From Verrucomicrobiota bacterium (GTDB lineage Bacteria > Verrucomicrobiota > Verrucomicrobiia > Palsa-1439): a stretch of DNA of 64,000 bases. The notes under the pieces are model-generated. The model saw nothing but the letters and a program-made list of their open reading frames with translations. It made no database searches and was not told the DNA's origin. A program made the position numbers and the translations under genes. Every line of letters starts with the position of its first letter. The first letter of the stretch is position 1. Shown here piece after piece: positions 26,016 to 34,698 of the stretch. Location of the stretch: the NCBI GenBank assembly GCA_003152315.1, contig PLZV01000033.1, positions 78,912-142,911 on the forward strand, read 5' to 3'.

Positions 26016-26847
26016 AAAACAGTTTCTCGGCCTTCGAAAGCCGGCCCAAATCGATATCGACGAATGAATCGACGCGAATGCTCTGCAAAACCTTCTGCCC
26101 ATCTTCGTTGCTATTCATGTCCTTCAACACCTGCTTCAGCTTGTCGAGGTTCACCGCGTCGGTCTTGGGAGCGAACGCCACCACGAGATCGTGCGGTAAT
26201 TCCTCCGATTGATAGACCACCTTCAGCTTCCCGCCGGAATCAGGATCGTCCTTGAACAGGTTCCACGCGCCCGTCTCCAGCAGCACGGCATCCGCCGCTT
26301 TCTTGGAACCCTCCGCCAGGTCGAACACCGCGCCTTCCACGTCCATGGTCTGCTGAAGTCGAATCTCCTCGCCAAGCTTGCCCTGCAAAACCACACCGAT
26401 AACGTACCGTTGTTCGCCGGCCAGCGGTGTCGCAATCTTCTTGCCTTCCAACTTCGCCAAATCCTCCGCCCCGCCCTTCTTGGTGACCAGGAGGCAGCGC
26501 TCCTCCTTCACGCCTGTGCGCTTGATTTCCAGCAGCGGTTCCATCCCCAGCGCCTTCGCGTACGTCAAGTAGAACCCGGCAGTGACGATGCCCAGTGACG
26601 GCTTGCTCTTCCCGCTGAACTCCGCGGCTTTTACGGGGTCGTTCATCACCCGCGGCTCGAACGCATTGGTCGCGCCGGCAACTTTCTCGCCGATGTACGC
26701 TGTCAATCCGGCCACCGTCGGTGCCGCGATTTCCTGGGTGGCAAACTTCTCCCCCGTCTTGAGGAATAAAAAGGGCCGCGGACCTTCAGCGCGGGCTGCC
26801 AGACAAACGCCCAGCGCTGCAACCAGCGAAAGAGTCAGTGTTTTCAT
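26005..26847 (-). CDS. periplasmic PhnD-like substrate-binding protein
   Basis: A 280-aa exported protein with signal peptide (LTLSLVAALGVCLAARA). The mature part follows the phosphate/phosphonate (PhnD) binding-protein fold: AAPTVAGLTAYIGE, SLGIVTAGFYLTYA, LEGKKIATPLAGEQRY, DAVLLETGAWNLF, and a terminal helix. Such proteins often serve an ABC transporter, but no permease or ATPase gene is nearby. ATG 26847 overlaps the hpnD stop (ATGA), so it is coupled to a lipid-synthesis gene; this is unusual. The ligand is unknown; it could be a chemosensory or lipid-related binding protein. Confidence 0.75.
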   Translation of the reverse strand: MKTLTLSLVAALGVCLAARAEGPRPFLFLKTGEKFATQEIAAPTVAGLTAYIGEKVAGATNAFEPRVMNDPVKAAEFSGKSKPSLGIVTAGFYLTYAKALGMEPLLEIKRTGVKEERCLLVTKKGGAEDLAKLEGKKIATPLAGEQRYVIGVVLQGKLGEEIRLQQTMDVEGAVFDLAEGSKKAADAVLLETGAWNLFKDDPDSGGKLKVVYQSEELPHDLVVAFAPKTDAVNLDKLKQVLKDMNSNEDGQKVLQSIRVDSFVDIDLGRLSKAEKLFYGK

Positions 26848-27701
26848 GAACGAGGTGCCATCCAGTTCTTGCCAACGATCCAAAGTTTCTCGGTTGTGCC
26901 CAGCCGAATCCGCCTCTCGAACACGGCGAAGTTGCTCTCCTCGATCTTCCGCAGGATCCCACCGTAAATCGCGACCATCACAGCCAGCGTCCCCCGGCTG
27001 TCGGCATCGATCAGGGAGAGTAGCGGCTGCGCCTTTTCGTAATACTCATGCGCCCGCGCCGCCTCGAACTTCATCATCTCCAAAAACTGCGGCGTGGCGC
27101 GAGCGTTTAGAATATCATCCTCGGAGACGCCGAATTGCCGCAAATCTTCAAGCGGCAGGTAAATCCGCCCCATTTGCGCATCCTCCTTCACATCGCGGAG
27201 GATATTGGTGAGCTGAAAGGCAATGCCACATGCCTCGGCCGGTACCAGTGCGGCCTTGTCCTGGAAACCAAAGATGGGCAACACGACCAACCCAACCGCC
27301 GATGCTACCCGGTAACAATATTTGTACAGATCGTCAAACGTCGTGTAGCGCGTGGTCGTCTGGTCCATCTCTGTGCCGTCTAGCAGTTCGTGGAAATAAC
27401 GTTGAGGGATCTCATACCGGCGCACCGTGTCCACAAGTGCCGGCAGGATCGGTTCGGTCGAGTCCCCGCCGTTGAACGCCGCGTCCACCTGGGTGCGCCA
27501 CTGCCGCAGTGCTTCCAATGCTATCGCGGGATTGGCCGTGCTGTCGGCGATGTCATCGCTGCGGCGCATGAAGGCATAGATCGCGCACATCGCCGCCCGC
27601 TTTTCGCGTGGCATGACCAGGAAGGAATAGTAAAAATTCTTCCCCGTCTGTTGCGCGATCCGTCCACACCGCGCGTAGGATTCCTCCAAGCTGACACTCA
27701 T
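26844..27701 (-). CDS. hpnD: presqualene diphosphate synthase HpnD-type
   Basis: A 285-aa squalene/phytoene synthase family enzyme. It condenses two farnesyl diphosphates, feeding squalene to Shc. The two Asp-rich metal motifs are RRSDDIAD (about residues 46-53) and the NILRDVKED motif near residue 187. The YCYRVASAVG helix is also typical. HpnC and HpnD are close relatives; I favour HpnD because of the NILRDVKEDA motif and the overall length, but HpnC or a phytoene synthase remains possible. It heads a coupled operon with PhnD-like, TPR and pseudopilin-like genes and lies 10 kb from the other hopanoid genes. Confidence 0.8.
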   Translation of the reverse strand: MSVSLEESYARCGRIAQQTGKNFYYSFLVMPREKRAAMCAIYAFMRRSDDIADSTANPAIALEALRQWRTQVDAAFNGGDSTEPILPALVDTVRRYEIPQRYFHELLDGTEMDQTTTRYTTFDDLYKYCYRVASAVGLVVLPIFGFQDKAALVPAEACGIAFQLTNILRDVKEDAQMGRIYLPLEDLRQFGVSEDDILNARATPQFLEMMKFEAARAHEYYEKAQPLLSLIDADSRGTLAVMVAIYGGILRKIEESNFAVFERRIRLGTTEKLWIVGKNWMAPRS

Positions 27702-27793
27702 CCACGCCGATTATGCCGGGCGCCGCCAATAGAGGCAAGTTTGCTCTGCCATGAAACTAAAACCGATACGTCGTTTGAATTAGCGCGGCGCGC

Positions 27794-28759
27794 CTAAAAG
27801 CGATAACTCACGGACGCCTTCAAGAGCCACGGCGCTACCACCTGATTGCCATGGAAGTCCTGGAACACGGGCACTTCGAAGTCTGCGTACACGCTCACTG
27901 GATGCATGTCGAACTCGATTCCGGGAGAGAGCATAATCCGCTGGTAGCCGGAAGCTATGGGATGTGCCGCGTTGGCTCCCTCATCACTGGTCCGTTCGGA
28001 ACCGATTACCTGTGCCACTGGCGTGATCTTCACGCGACGGAGGAACCAACCCTTGTAGTAGATCCCAGCAGCCGCATCGAGTTCAATGCCCGGACGGTAA
28101 TCGTTTCGCGTAACCACCGGCAGATCCAACTCCGCCTGCGCGAACCAGGTCAAGCCATTGTTGCCCGGCAGATTCCCGCGATGGAAACCGCCGAGAAGAA
28201 TATCGGTGCTTCCCGTCCCAAGTTGCGTGTCGCGATCGATATCGACAAGCGCGTCCTCACGCGTATAGTCCCCCGTTGGCAACTTGAATCCGAAGTTTAT
28301 GCCAGTCGACATATCCGGTGAAAACCCCGTATAGACGCCTTCGACTCGGATGTCACCGAGACTGGCCCAGTTTACCGCGACAATGTCAGTACCGGACGGG
28401 CCACCGGTCGACTTGAAGTATCGTTCATCATAAGGCACCTCGACCTGTACACCCCAACTGCGGTCGAACATGTACTGAAGACCAACCGTGACAAAGTGCG
28501 TCCGGATCTCCTTGTCATCATTATTCGCATTGGGCGCTGATGAGGTTCCGCTCCAATTGTGGTTCTGATCCTGGAAGTCGTAATCAACAAAGACTATCCC
28601 ACCGGGCCCTTCAGGAAGCATCAAGCCCGTGCCCACGTCGAAAACGCCGCAGCCACAGGCGCAGGCCCAACCAACATTGGGCGCCAGGACTACCGCCAAC
28701 AGTAATGCCAATCCCAACGCAGAGCGCTTTGTGGCAAATCTCATTTTTCTATTGTTCAT
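27794..28759 (-). CDS. outer-membrane beta-barrel protein with CxCGCG N-terminus
   Basis: A 321-aa exported protein. The signal peptide (LGLALLLAVVLAPNVGWA) is followed immediately by CACGCGVFDVGTG. The rest alternates polar and hydrophobic residues, with many aromatic girdle residues, and ends in KASVSYRF, the terminal Phe signature of outer-membrane barrels. The mature N-terminal Cys cluster could bind metal. AGGA lies 8 bases ahead of the ATG. It is downstream of a Cys-rich exported protein and a cation exporter, so a role in metal passage or sensing is a reasonable guess. No substrate can be named. Confidence 0.7.
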   Translation of the reverse strand: MNNRKMRFATKRSALGLALLLAVVLAPNVGWACACGCGVFDVGTGLMLPEGPGGIVFVDYDFQDQNHNWSGTSSAPNANNDDKEIRTHFVTVGLQYMFDRSWGVQVEVPYDERYFKSTGGPSGTDIVAVNWASLGDIRVEGVYTGFSPDMSTGINFGFKLPTGDYTREDALVDIDRDTQLGTGSTDILLGGFHRGNLPGNNGLTWFAQAELDLPVVTRNDYRPGIELDAAAGIYYKGWFLRRVKITPVAQVIGSERTSDEGANAAHPIASGYQRIMLSPGIEFDMHPVSVYADFEVPVFQDFHGNQVVAPWLLKASVSYRF

Positions 28760-28784
28760 CTCAAGTATCCTAAAGTCACCAAAT

Positions 28785-28799
28785 GCCGCACGATGCGGC
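28785..28799. repeat. GCCGCA-CGA-TGCGGC hairpin
   Basis: A perfect 6-bp stem with 3-nt loop between the Cys-rich gene and the barrel gene, followed by CTCCTACG. This is another short intergenic repeat word; it might attenuate transcription between the two genes but has no U-run. Confidence 0.4.
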
Positions 28800-28872
28800 T
28801 CCTACGTCATTACACTTCTTCCTGTTAGTGAATTATCAGAGACAAGCTGAAAGCCTGTCCCACTTCCTGCGC

Positions 28873-29286
28873 TTAGGCGGGAATGAGGAGTCGGGGAGGC
28901 GGGACGGGTGGTTCGGTGGGACGCGCGCTGGTGCTGATGGTGGCCGGCAGCGCCGGCTTCTGCGCGGCGTCGTCTAACAAAGCTACAGTCAGGACCGGCA
29001 ATACGACCTGGAACTTCACAACGATGACTGTGTCGCTACTCGGCTCATTTCCGCCGCAGTGAGAGGCCCGTAGTGAGCAGCCGGTTTTCGCTTGCGTCCC
29101 CTTGGAGCAACAGCAGCATGCGCCGTGTTTCTGCATTTCGAGAGAACAGCAGCATTGTCCTGCCGCGGGAGGACGAATGACAACTGCTTGTGAAATTGGA
29201 AGATCGGCCTGTACCAGCAAAAACGCAGCCAGCAACAGCAGGACAACAACGCAATTGAACCGAGGGTATCTCACGCCCGTCAACAT
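28873..29286 (-). CDS. exported Cys-rich protein
   Basis: A 137-aa protein with an N-terminal hydrophobic signal or anchor (NCVVVLLLLAAFLLVQA). A strikingly Cys-rich segment follows (QCCCSLEMQKHGACCCCSKG, then GCSL and HCGG), then a second hydrophobic patch (VVLPVLTVALL) and a Pro-rich tail. The cysteine clusters suggest binding of a soft metal or a redox role. Its ATG overlaps the stop of the upstream CDF gene by 7 bases, so the two are co-expressed. I know no named family for it. A role beside a metal exporter fits the composition. Confidence 0.6.
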   Translation of the reverse strand: MLTGVRYPRFNCVVVLLLLAAFLLVQADLPISQAVVIRPPAAGQCCCSLEMQKHGACCCCSKGTQAKTGCSLRASHCGGNEPSSDTVIVVKFQVVLPVLTVALLDDAAQKPALPATISTSARPTEPPVPPPRLLIPA

Positions 29287-30173
29287 CTTACTATAGGATG
29301 CACGTGCGGTTCAATATGAATCGTTACATCGAGAACGCGCGGCAGTTCCGCGCGAATCGTATCCTTCACGGTGTGCGACAACTCGTGCGCCACCGCCACA
29401 GTAAGTCCCCCGTCCACTTCCACGTGCATGTCGAGCCAGTACCCATAACCCATCTTGCGTGCAAAACATTTCTCGACGCCCCGCACGCCGTTCACCTGGA
29501 GGGCAATGGTGCGCGCCCGACCGGCAATGTCCTCCTTCGGGGTGGCGTCCATCAACTCATCGAGTGCCGGGCGCAACAGGCGATATCCGTTGAAGGCGAT
29601 GATGATCGCGGCAAAGATCGCCGCCCAATCGTCCGCGGCCCGGTACGCCTCGCCGCCCACCAGCGAGATGCTGATGCCAAGGGCCGCCGCCGCGGAAGTA
29701 ATTGCGTCACTGCGGTGGTGCCACGCATCAGCTTTCACCGCCCCGCTTTCGATCTCTTCACCCACCCGCCCCACGATGCGGAAAAGCCCCTCCTTGATCA
29801 AAACGACGCCAAGCAAAACGAAAAGGGTGTAAGCCGCCGGCGCGCGATGCGGTGTCGAGATTTCCCTGGCGGCCCGCGAGCCGATGAACAGCGCCGCGCC
29901 CAGTAGCATCACCGATATGGCTGCAGTGGCGACCGCCTCGGCCTTCCCGTGGCCGTATGGATGATCGGCATCCGCCGGTTTATCGGCAATGACCACGGCG
30001 CGCCACACGATGATCGAACTGACCGCATCCGCCATGGACTCGATGGCATCGGCAATCAGGGCGTACGACCGGCCGAAGATTCCCGTCAGTAGTTTGACAA
30101 CCGCCAGCGCTACATTGACGGAAAGCCCCGCCATCGTGGCCCGAACGCTGCGCTGGAGGCGGGTGTGGTTCAT
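29280..30173 (-). CDS. cation diffusion facilitator (CDF) exporter
   Basis: A 297-aa inner-membrane divalent-metal/proton antiporter of the CDF family. The TM2 metal motif is DAIESMADAVSS; the TM5 partner is HHRSDAITS. A DHPYGHGKAE loop typical of the family lies between TM2 and TM3. The cytoplasmic C-terminal domain carries MGYGYWLDMHVEVDG, and the extreme C-terminus is His-rich (IHIEPHVHP). Metal specificity (Zn, Mn, Fe or Co) cannot be read with confidence. It lies 41 bases after argF and overlaps the Cys-rich gene, so it may be transcribed from the arg operon. Confidence 0.88.
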   Translation of the reverse strand: MNHTRLQRSVRATMAGLSVNVALAVVKLLTGIFGRSYALIADAIESMADAVSSIIVWRAVVIADKPADADHPYGHGKAEAVATAAISVMLLGAALFIGSRAAREISTPHRAPAAYTLFVLLGVVLIKEGLFRIVGRVGEEIESGAVKADAWHHRSDAITSAAAALGISISLVGGEAYRAADDWAAIFAAIIIAFNGYRLLRPALDELMDATPKEDIAGRARTIALQVNGVRGVEKCFARKMGYGYWLDMHVEVDGGLTVAVAHELSHTVKDTIRAELPRVLDVTIHIEPHVHPIVRC

Positions 30174-30214
30174 GTGGTGCGATAAGGCTGTCAGCGACGC
30201 AAGGCCGCCGAAAC

Positions 30215-31114
30215 CTATTTTGCCAGTAGCGTAATGATCGCCTTCTGCACGTGCAGACGGTTCTCCGCCTGGTCAAAGATTGTCTTCTGGTGCGCCTGAA
30301 AAACGTCAGCCGTAATTTCCTTGCCGATATATGCCGGCAGGCAGTGCATCACCAGCACACCGGGCTTGGCCTGCTTGAGCAGCGCAGCATTTACCTGGTA
30401 CGGAGCAAGTATCTTGAGCCGGTCCACCGCCTCGGCCTCCTTCCCCATCGAAACCCACACGTCAGTGTAGAGCACATCCGCGTTCTTCGCGGCCAGGCTG
30501 ACGTCTTCAGTCACATGAATGTTACCGCCCGCGCGTTTCACCCATTCCTTGCCGGGTTGGAATTGCTTTGGCGCCGCGACCCAGATTTCCATGTCCGTCT
30601 TCGCCGCGCCGAAGAGCCAGGAGTTGCAGACGTTGCACGCGCCATCTCCGAAAAAGACGACCTTTTTGCCCTTCAACGTGCCGCGTTTCTCCACAAGGGT
30701 GAAAAGATCCGCCAGAATCTGACACGGATGTTCGTCATCGGTGAGCGCGTTGATCACCGGAATGGTTCCCGCCTCGGCGAATTGTTCGACATCGCTCTGC
30801 GCGTACGTGCGGATGACGACGCCGTGAATATAGCGCGACAGCACGCGCGCGGTGTCCGCCACCGTTTCACCACGGCCCATCTGGATATCATTGGTCGAGA
30901 GATACAGCGACGAACCGCCAAGTTCGCGGATGCCCACCTCAAAGCTGACCCGCGTGCGTGTGCTGGCCTTGTTAAAGATCAGCGCCCACGTCTGGCCCTT
31001 GAGCGGCTGTTTCTGTTTCGCCTTGCCGCGGCCCTTCTTGAATTCCCGGGCCAGCTTGAAGATTTCCGCGATCTCAGGACCGCTGAGTTGCTCCACTGTT
31101 AGTAAATGTTTCAT
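30215..31114 (-). CDS. argF: ornithine carbamoyltransferase
   Basis: A 299-aa cytosolic enzyme forming citrulline from ornithine and carbamoyl phosphate. The carbamoyl-phosphate motif is STRTR, then HPCQ, and the ornithine loop HCLPA. ATG 31114 gives the family-standard start (MKHLLTVEQL); the frame extends to a TTG at 31186 without support. It is the last arg gene of the run argC-J-B-x-D-x-F, 22 bases after a small hypothetical gene. Confidence 0.93.
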   Translation of the reverse strand: MKHLLTVEQLSGPEIAEIFKLAREFKKGRGKAKQKQPLKGQTWALIFNKASTRTRVSFEVGIRELGGSSLYLSTNDIQMGRGETVADTARVLSRYIHGVVIRTYAQSDVEQFAEAGTIPVINALTDDEHPCQILADLFTLVEKRGTLKGKKVVFFGDGACNVCNSWLFGAAKTDMEIWVAAPKQFQPGKEWVKRAGGNIHVTEDVSLAAKNADVLYTDVWVSMGKEAEAVDRLKILAPYQVNAALLKQAKPGVLVMHCLPAYIGKEITADVFQAHQKTIFDQAENRLHVQKAIITLLAK

Positions 31115-31136
31115 GATTCGCGGGTCGTCGATCTCG

Positions 31137-31475
31137 TCACAGGTGCCGTCCACTGATCCCGCTGTGTCGGTACTTCCCTTCTTCAATCTGCTCCAACCAG
31201 CGGTTGAGACGCGCGGCGATCTGTTCGGGCATCTCCTTCATCAACGCCCAGCGTACCGTGACCGTGATGTCTTCATTGGTGACATCTTCAAGGAAGATGC
31301 TGTTTGGCTCCATGTACTGGTTCCACATCATCAAAAAATGTTCTGACGGCTTTTGTTCCCACGCGAAGCGCAACCTCTTCTCTTGCGCCGTGTCGATGGG
31401 CAACACCCGTTCGACATCCACGACCTCCAAACATTTGCCGACCTTGCCGTCCATACCGATTCCATCCACTTTCAT
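31137..31475 (-). CDS. hypothetical protein in arg operon
   Basis: About 112 aa if started at ATG 31475. An upstream ATG at 31493 falls inside a repeat arm, and one at 31454 is also possible. It looks like a compact soluble protein with strand-rich N-terminal half (VGKCLEVVDVERVLPID) and helical C-terminal half (WALMKEMPEQIAARLNRWLEQIEEGKYR). No family recognised. The placement between argD and argF, 22 bases ahead of argF, suggests co-transcription. Confidence 0.55.
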   Translation of the reverse strand: MKVDGIGMDGKVGKCLEVVDVERVLPIDTAQEKRLRFAWEQKPSEHFLMMWNQYMEPNSIFLEDVTNEDITVTVRWALMKEMPEQIAARLNRWLEQIEEGKYRHSGISGRHL

Positions 31476-31488
31476 CAATAAACCCGTT

Positions 31489-31554
31489 GTCATTCTGAGC
31501 GAAGCGAAGAATCTCTGTCTCTCCGGGCAGACCCTTCGCTTCGCTCAGGGTGAC
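31489..31554. repeat. inverted repeat of GTCAxxCTGAGCGAAGCGAAG type
   Basis: Two ~25-bp arms, CTGAGCGAAGCGAAG (31495-31509) and its exact complement (31534-31548), with flanks that also pair apart from four positions. This is a common REP-like intergenic word. The right arm contains the stop codon of argD (31545-31547), so the last codons of argD are repeat-derived. A related CCTGAGCTTGTCGAAGGG word lies at about 39937-39954. Confidence 0.7.
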
Positions 31555-32741
31555 ACGCTCGCGCTGAACGCGCGTGTCATTTTCTCGACCGCTTCATCCA
31601 CTTCCGCGCGCGTGATGTTCAATGGCGGCAGAAAACGGACAACATTCGTGCCAGCCGCGATGCCGATTAATCCATACTCGGCAAGTTTCAGAACCGCCGG
31701 CCGCGCTTCCAACGTCAAGTCGACGCCGATCATCAATCCGAGTCCCCGCACTTCGCGGATGACCGGACATTTTGCGGCCAATGCCTGCAATTTGCCAATG
31801 AAATACTGGCCCACTTCGCGCGCGTTGCGCAGCAAGTCATCGTGGTCAAGCGCATCGAGCACCGCGAGCGCGACCGAGCAGGCCAGGGGCGTGCCGCCGA
31901 ACGTCGTGCCATGCGTGCCCGGACCCAGCACGTCCGCGTACGGCCCGCGGATCCAAACCGCGCCGATGGGGAATCCGCCGCCGAGACCCTTCGCCCACGA
32001 GATCGCATCGGGCTGGACGTCGGACGCGATAGAGCGGAAGCCGCAAAAATCGCCCGTCCGTCCGAGTCCGCATTGCACTTCGTCAAACATCAACAACAGC
32101 TTTCGCTCGTCGCAGAGTCGCCGCAATCCGCGCAGAAACTCCGGTGTTGCCGGCCGAATCCCGCTTTCCCCCTGGATCGGTTCGAGCAGAATCGCCGCGG
32201 TCTTCGGCCCGACGGCCTTCGCCACGGCATCGAGGTCGTTGAACGGCACGTGACGAAACCCGTCCACAGGCGGCTCGAAACCATGTTTCACTTTCTCCTG
32301 CCCCGTCGCGCTGATGCCCGCAAGCGTGCGACCGTGAAAACTGTTCTGGAACGTCAAAATCTCGTAGCGCGAGCCGCTCTCGTTGCCAAATTTGCGGGCG
32401 AGCTTGAAAAGCGTCTCGTTCGCCTCTGCGCCGCTGTTGCAAAAAAAACATTTCCCCTCGACGCCCACCAGCTCGACGAGACGTTTCGCGAGTCGTCCCT
32501 GGGGCTCGGTGTAATAAAGATTCGAGGCGTGCACGAGTACACTGGCCTGTTTCGCCAGGATCTCCGCCATCGCCGAGTGGCCGAGCAGATTCACCGCGAT
32601 CCCGCCGCCGAAATCGAGGTATTCCTTGCCGTCGGCGTCCCACACGCGCGCGCCTTTGCCGCGCGCAAACACGAGCGGATAGCGCGCGTAGCTCGGCACG
32701 ACATAGCGGTCAAACAACCCAATGATTTCAGAACGGTTCAT
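31545..32741 (-). CDS. argD: acetylornithine aminotransferase
   Basis: A 398-aa class III PLP aminotransferase, fourth step of arginine synthesis. It has the phosphate loop FFCNSGAEANE, the RTLAGISATGQ region, LLMFDEVQCGLGRTG with the pyridine-binding Asp, the lysine in SWAKGLGGGFP and GTHGTTFGGTPLAC. ATG 32741 overlaps the stop of the acyltransferase-like gene (ATGA), so the frame reaching 33356 is antisense-free but not the gene start. The stop codon lies in a REP-like repeat. Its place in the arg operon favours ArgD over other class III enzymes. Confidence 0.92.
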   Translation of the reverse strand: MNRSEIIGLFDRYVVPSYARYPLVFARGKGARVWDADGKEYLDFGGGIAVNLLGHSAMAEILAKQASVLVHASNLYYTEPQGRLAKRLVELVGVEGKCFFCNSGAEANETLFKLARKFGNESGSRYEILTFQNSFHGRTLAGISATGQEKVKHGFEPPVDGFRHVPFNDLDAVAKAVGPKTAAILLEPIQGESGIRPATPEFLRGLRRLCDERKLLLMFDEVQCGLGRTGDFCGFRSIASDVQPDAISWAKGLGGGFPIGAVWIRGPYADVLGPGTHGTTFGGTPLACSVALAVLDALDHDDLLRNAREVGQYFIGKLQALAAKCPVIREVRGLGLMIGVDLTLEARPAVLKLAEYGLIGIAAGTNVVRFLPPLNITRAEVDEAVEKMTRAFSASVSP

Positions 32742-33826
32742 GGCGTGGGCATCATGCGAAGAGCGGCTTGGCGTTGCAAGGATTTTGCGCGCCAACGCAC
32801 CACCCGGGCCGTTATCGACAGCACGATGGCGAGGCAGATGAGTGCGGCCCAGAGCGGGAAGCCTTCGGTGAACGGCGGAATTTTGTAGGTACGCAAGGCG
32901 TCCACGCCAAAACTCAAGCCCGATCCGTAAACAATGATCAAGTGCACGGTGTACGACCACAAGGAAAGCTGTCCGAATTCCAAGAGCCAGCGTGTCCCGC
33001 GCACCGGCTCGCCCAGCCAGCAGCACGCAGCCAGGGCGCAGAGCACCCACCCCAGTCGGCTGAATACAAAGACTCCGTCGTACCAACCGTTTGATGGAAC
33101 GAATCGCGCGACCACCAGAAAGACAACGCCCGCCATCACGGCTCGCGCGCATTGTTGCGAAGTTTTCGTCGCCGAGAAGATTGTTGGACCAAGTCCTACG
33201 CCCAGAAGCGGAAACGCGGCCCACGGCACCAGCGGAAACAACCCGACCCCGGTCGGCCATAGATAGCTGAGCAAGGGACGTGGCAAGGCGGAAACCTCGG
33301 CCCATCGGGCAACGTGGTCTACGCCGGCCACGGCGAAAACTCCGAGCGCTACGCAAACAAATTGATGAGTACGCGTGTTACGCACCAGCGGCACGAGCAA
33401 GAGAATCAGCGAGAGCGATCCCGCCACGCACTGCAAGATGTCCATCTTCGTCCACAACGCGACGAGGTGCGAGCCGTTCGGCCCGAAGAATTGCCAAACG
33501 AATGGCGTGGGCAAATGCAACAGGTAGGCAACGATATAGATCTGCCCGATACGCCGCCATAGTCGGCTCCAACCCTTGCCAAAGGTAAGCACATCCTGCC
33601 AGCGCTTTTGCAGGTTGATGCCGATCACGCCACCGCTGACCAGCAGAAAGGCCGGCGCCACAAAGCCATTGAGCCAATTCAGGAAAATAAACCACGCGGC
33701 TTCGCGATAGCGCGGCGCCAGGACCGCATTGAAGACGTGGCACTCGACCATCACGAGCACCGCTACGCCGCGCAGCCAGTCCAACGCGAGTAAACGGGCA
33801 GGTGGTGAAGCGGACGACGTGGTCAC
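32738..33826 (-). CDS. multi-pass membrane acyltransferase-like protein
   Basis: A 362-aa integral membrane protein with about ten hydrophobic helices. The start ARLLALDWLRGVAVLVMVECHVFNAVL resembles membrane acyltransferases of the DUF1624/acyltransferase-3 type: an arginine-glycine pair and a His in the first helix. It is linked to both neighbours by 4-base overlaps: GTGA with argB and ATGA with argD. It is therefore translated as part of the arg operon, although nothing in the arginine pathway needs such a protein. Function unknown; O-acylation of an envelope glycan is possible. Confidence 0.7.
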   Translation of the reverse strand: MTTSSASPPARLLALDWLRGVAVLVMVECHVFNAVLAPRYREAAWFIFLNWLNGFVAPAFLLVSGGVIGINLQKRWQDVLTFGKGWSRLWRRIGQIYIVAYLLHLPTPFVWQFFGPNGSHLVALWTKMDILQCVAGSLSLILLLVPLVRNTRTHQFVCVALGVFAVAGVDHVARWAEVSALPRPLLSYLWPTGVGLFPLVPWAAFPLLGVGLGPTIFSATKTSQQCARAVMAGVVFLVVARFVPSNGWYDGVFVFSRLGWVLCALAACCWLGEPVRGTRWLLEFGQLSLWSYTVHLIIVYGSGLSFGVDALRTYKIPPFTEGFPLWAALICLAIVLSITARVVRWRAKSLQRQAALRMMPTP

Positions 33827-34698
33827 TTCACAATCTCAGTGCCAATCCCTTTATCCGTGAAGATTTCGAGCAAGATAGAATGCGGAATGCGGCCATCCAC
33901 GAGGTGGATGCGGCGCACGCCGGCTTGCACGGCCTCGATGGCGCTGTCCACTTTCGGAATCATGCCCTTATCGATGATGCCCTCGCGCTTCAAATCGAGC
34001 ACTTCCTTGACGTGGAGGCTGGAAATTAGCGTCTCGGGACTGCTTGGATCACGCATCAAACCGGGCACGTCGCTCATGAAGACGAGCCGTCGCGCGCCGA
34101 GGGCCACCGCCAACTTTGCGGCGGCCACATCGGCATTAATATTGTACGCATGACCGTCCTCGCCCAAGCCCATCGGACTGATGATCGGAACCACTTGCGA
34201 GTGCAGGGTCTTGCGAATCTTGTCCACGATTACCTCGGTGACTTCACCGACGTAACCGAAATCCACGCCACCGGTAAGAAGCTTGTGGCATTTGAACACG
34301 TCCTTGCCCGAAAAACTGCGCGCCTTACCGCCCAACTTCTGGATCGTCTCGACGATGTCGCGATTGATCACGTTCCCCAGCACATCCTCGACGATGTCCA
34401 TGGACTTCTCATCGGTCACGCGCATCCCCTGGATGAACTGCGCCTTGATGCCGGCCTTCTCCATGGCCTTGGTGATGGCTTTGCCGCCGCCGTGAACAAC
34501 CACAGGGTTAATACCCATCGCCTCGAGGAAAACGATGTCCGCCGCGACCCCCTCCCGTACTTTCGGGTCGGGCGAGTCCATGAAACTGCCGCCGTATTTG
34601 ACGACAAAGGTCGAACTGCGGAACCGCTGCACGTACGGCAACGCTTCCAGCAATACATCGGCCTTTTTGATGAGGTCCTGCATTAACGCGCTGCTCAC
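33823..34698 (-). CDS. argB: acetylglutamate kinase
   Basis: A 291-aa amino-acid kinase, second step of arginine synthesis. It shows the N-terminal KYGGSFMDSP, the VVHGGGKAIT glycine loop, and LNINADVAAAKLAVAL-type substrate region (YNINADVAAAKLA), with LVFMSDVPGLM. GTG 34698 overlaps the argJ stop (GTGA); ATG 34683 is the alternative. An N-terminal helix before the kinase core is typical of arginine-inhibited hexameric ArgB, so feedback inhibition by arginine is likely. Confidence 0.93.
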   Translation of the reverse strand: MSSALMQDLIKKADVLLEALPYVQRFRSSTFVVKYGGSFMDSPDPKVREGVAADIVFLEAMGINPVVVHGGGKAITKAMEKAGIKAQFIQGMRVTDEKSMDIVEDVLGNVINRDIVETIQKLGGKARSFSGKDVFKCHKLLTGGVDFGYVGEVTEVIVDKIRKTLHSQVVPIISPMGLGEDGHAYNINADVAAAKLAVALGARRLVFMSDVPGLMRDPSSPETLISSLHVKEVLDLKREGIIDKGMIPKVDSAIEAVQAGVRRIHLVDGRIPHSILLEIFTDKGIGTEIVK

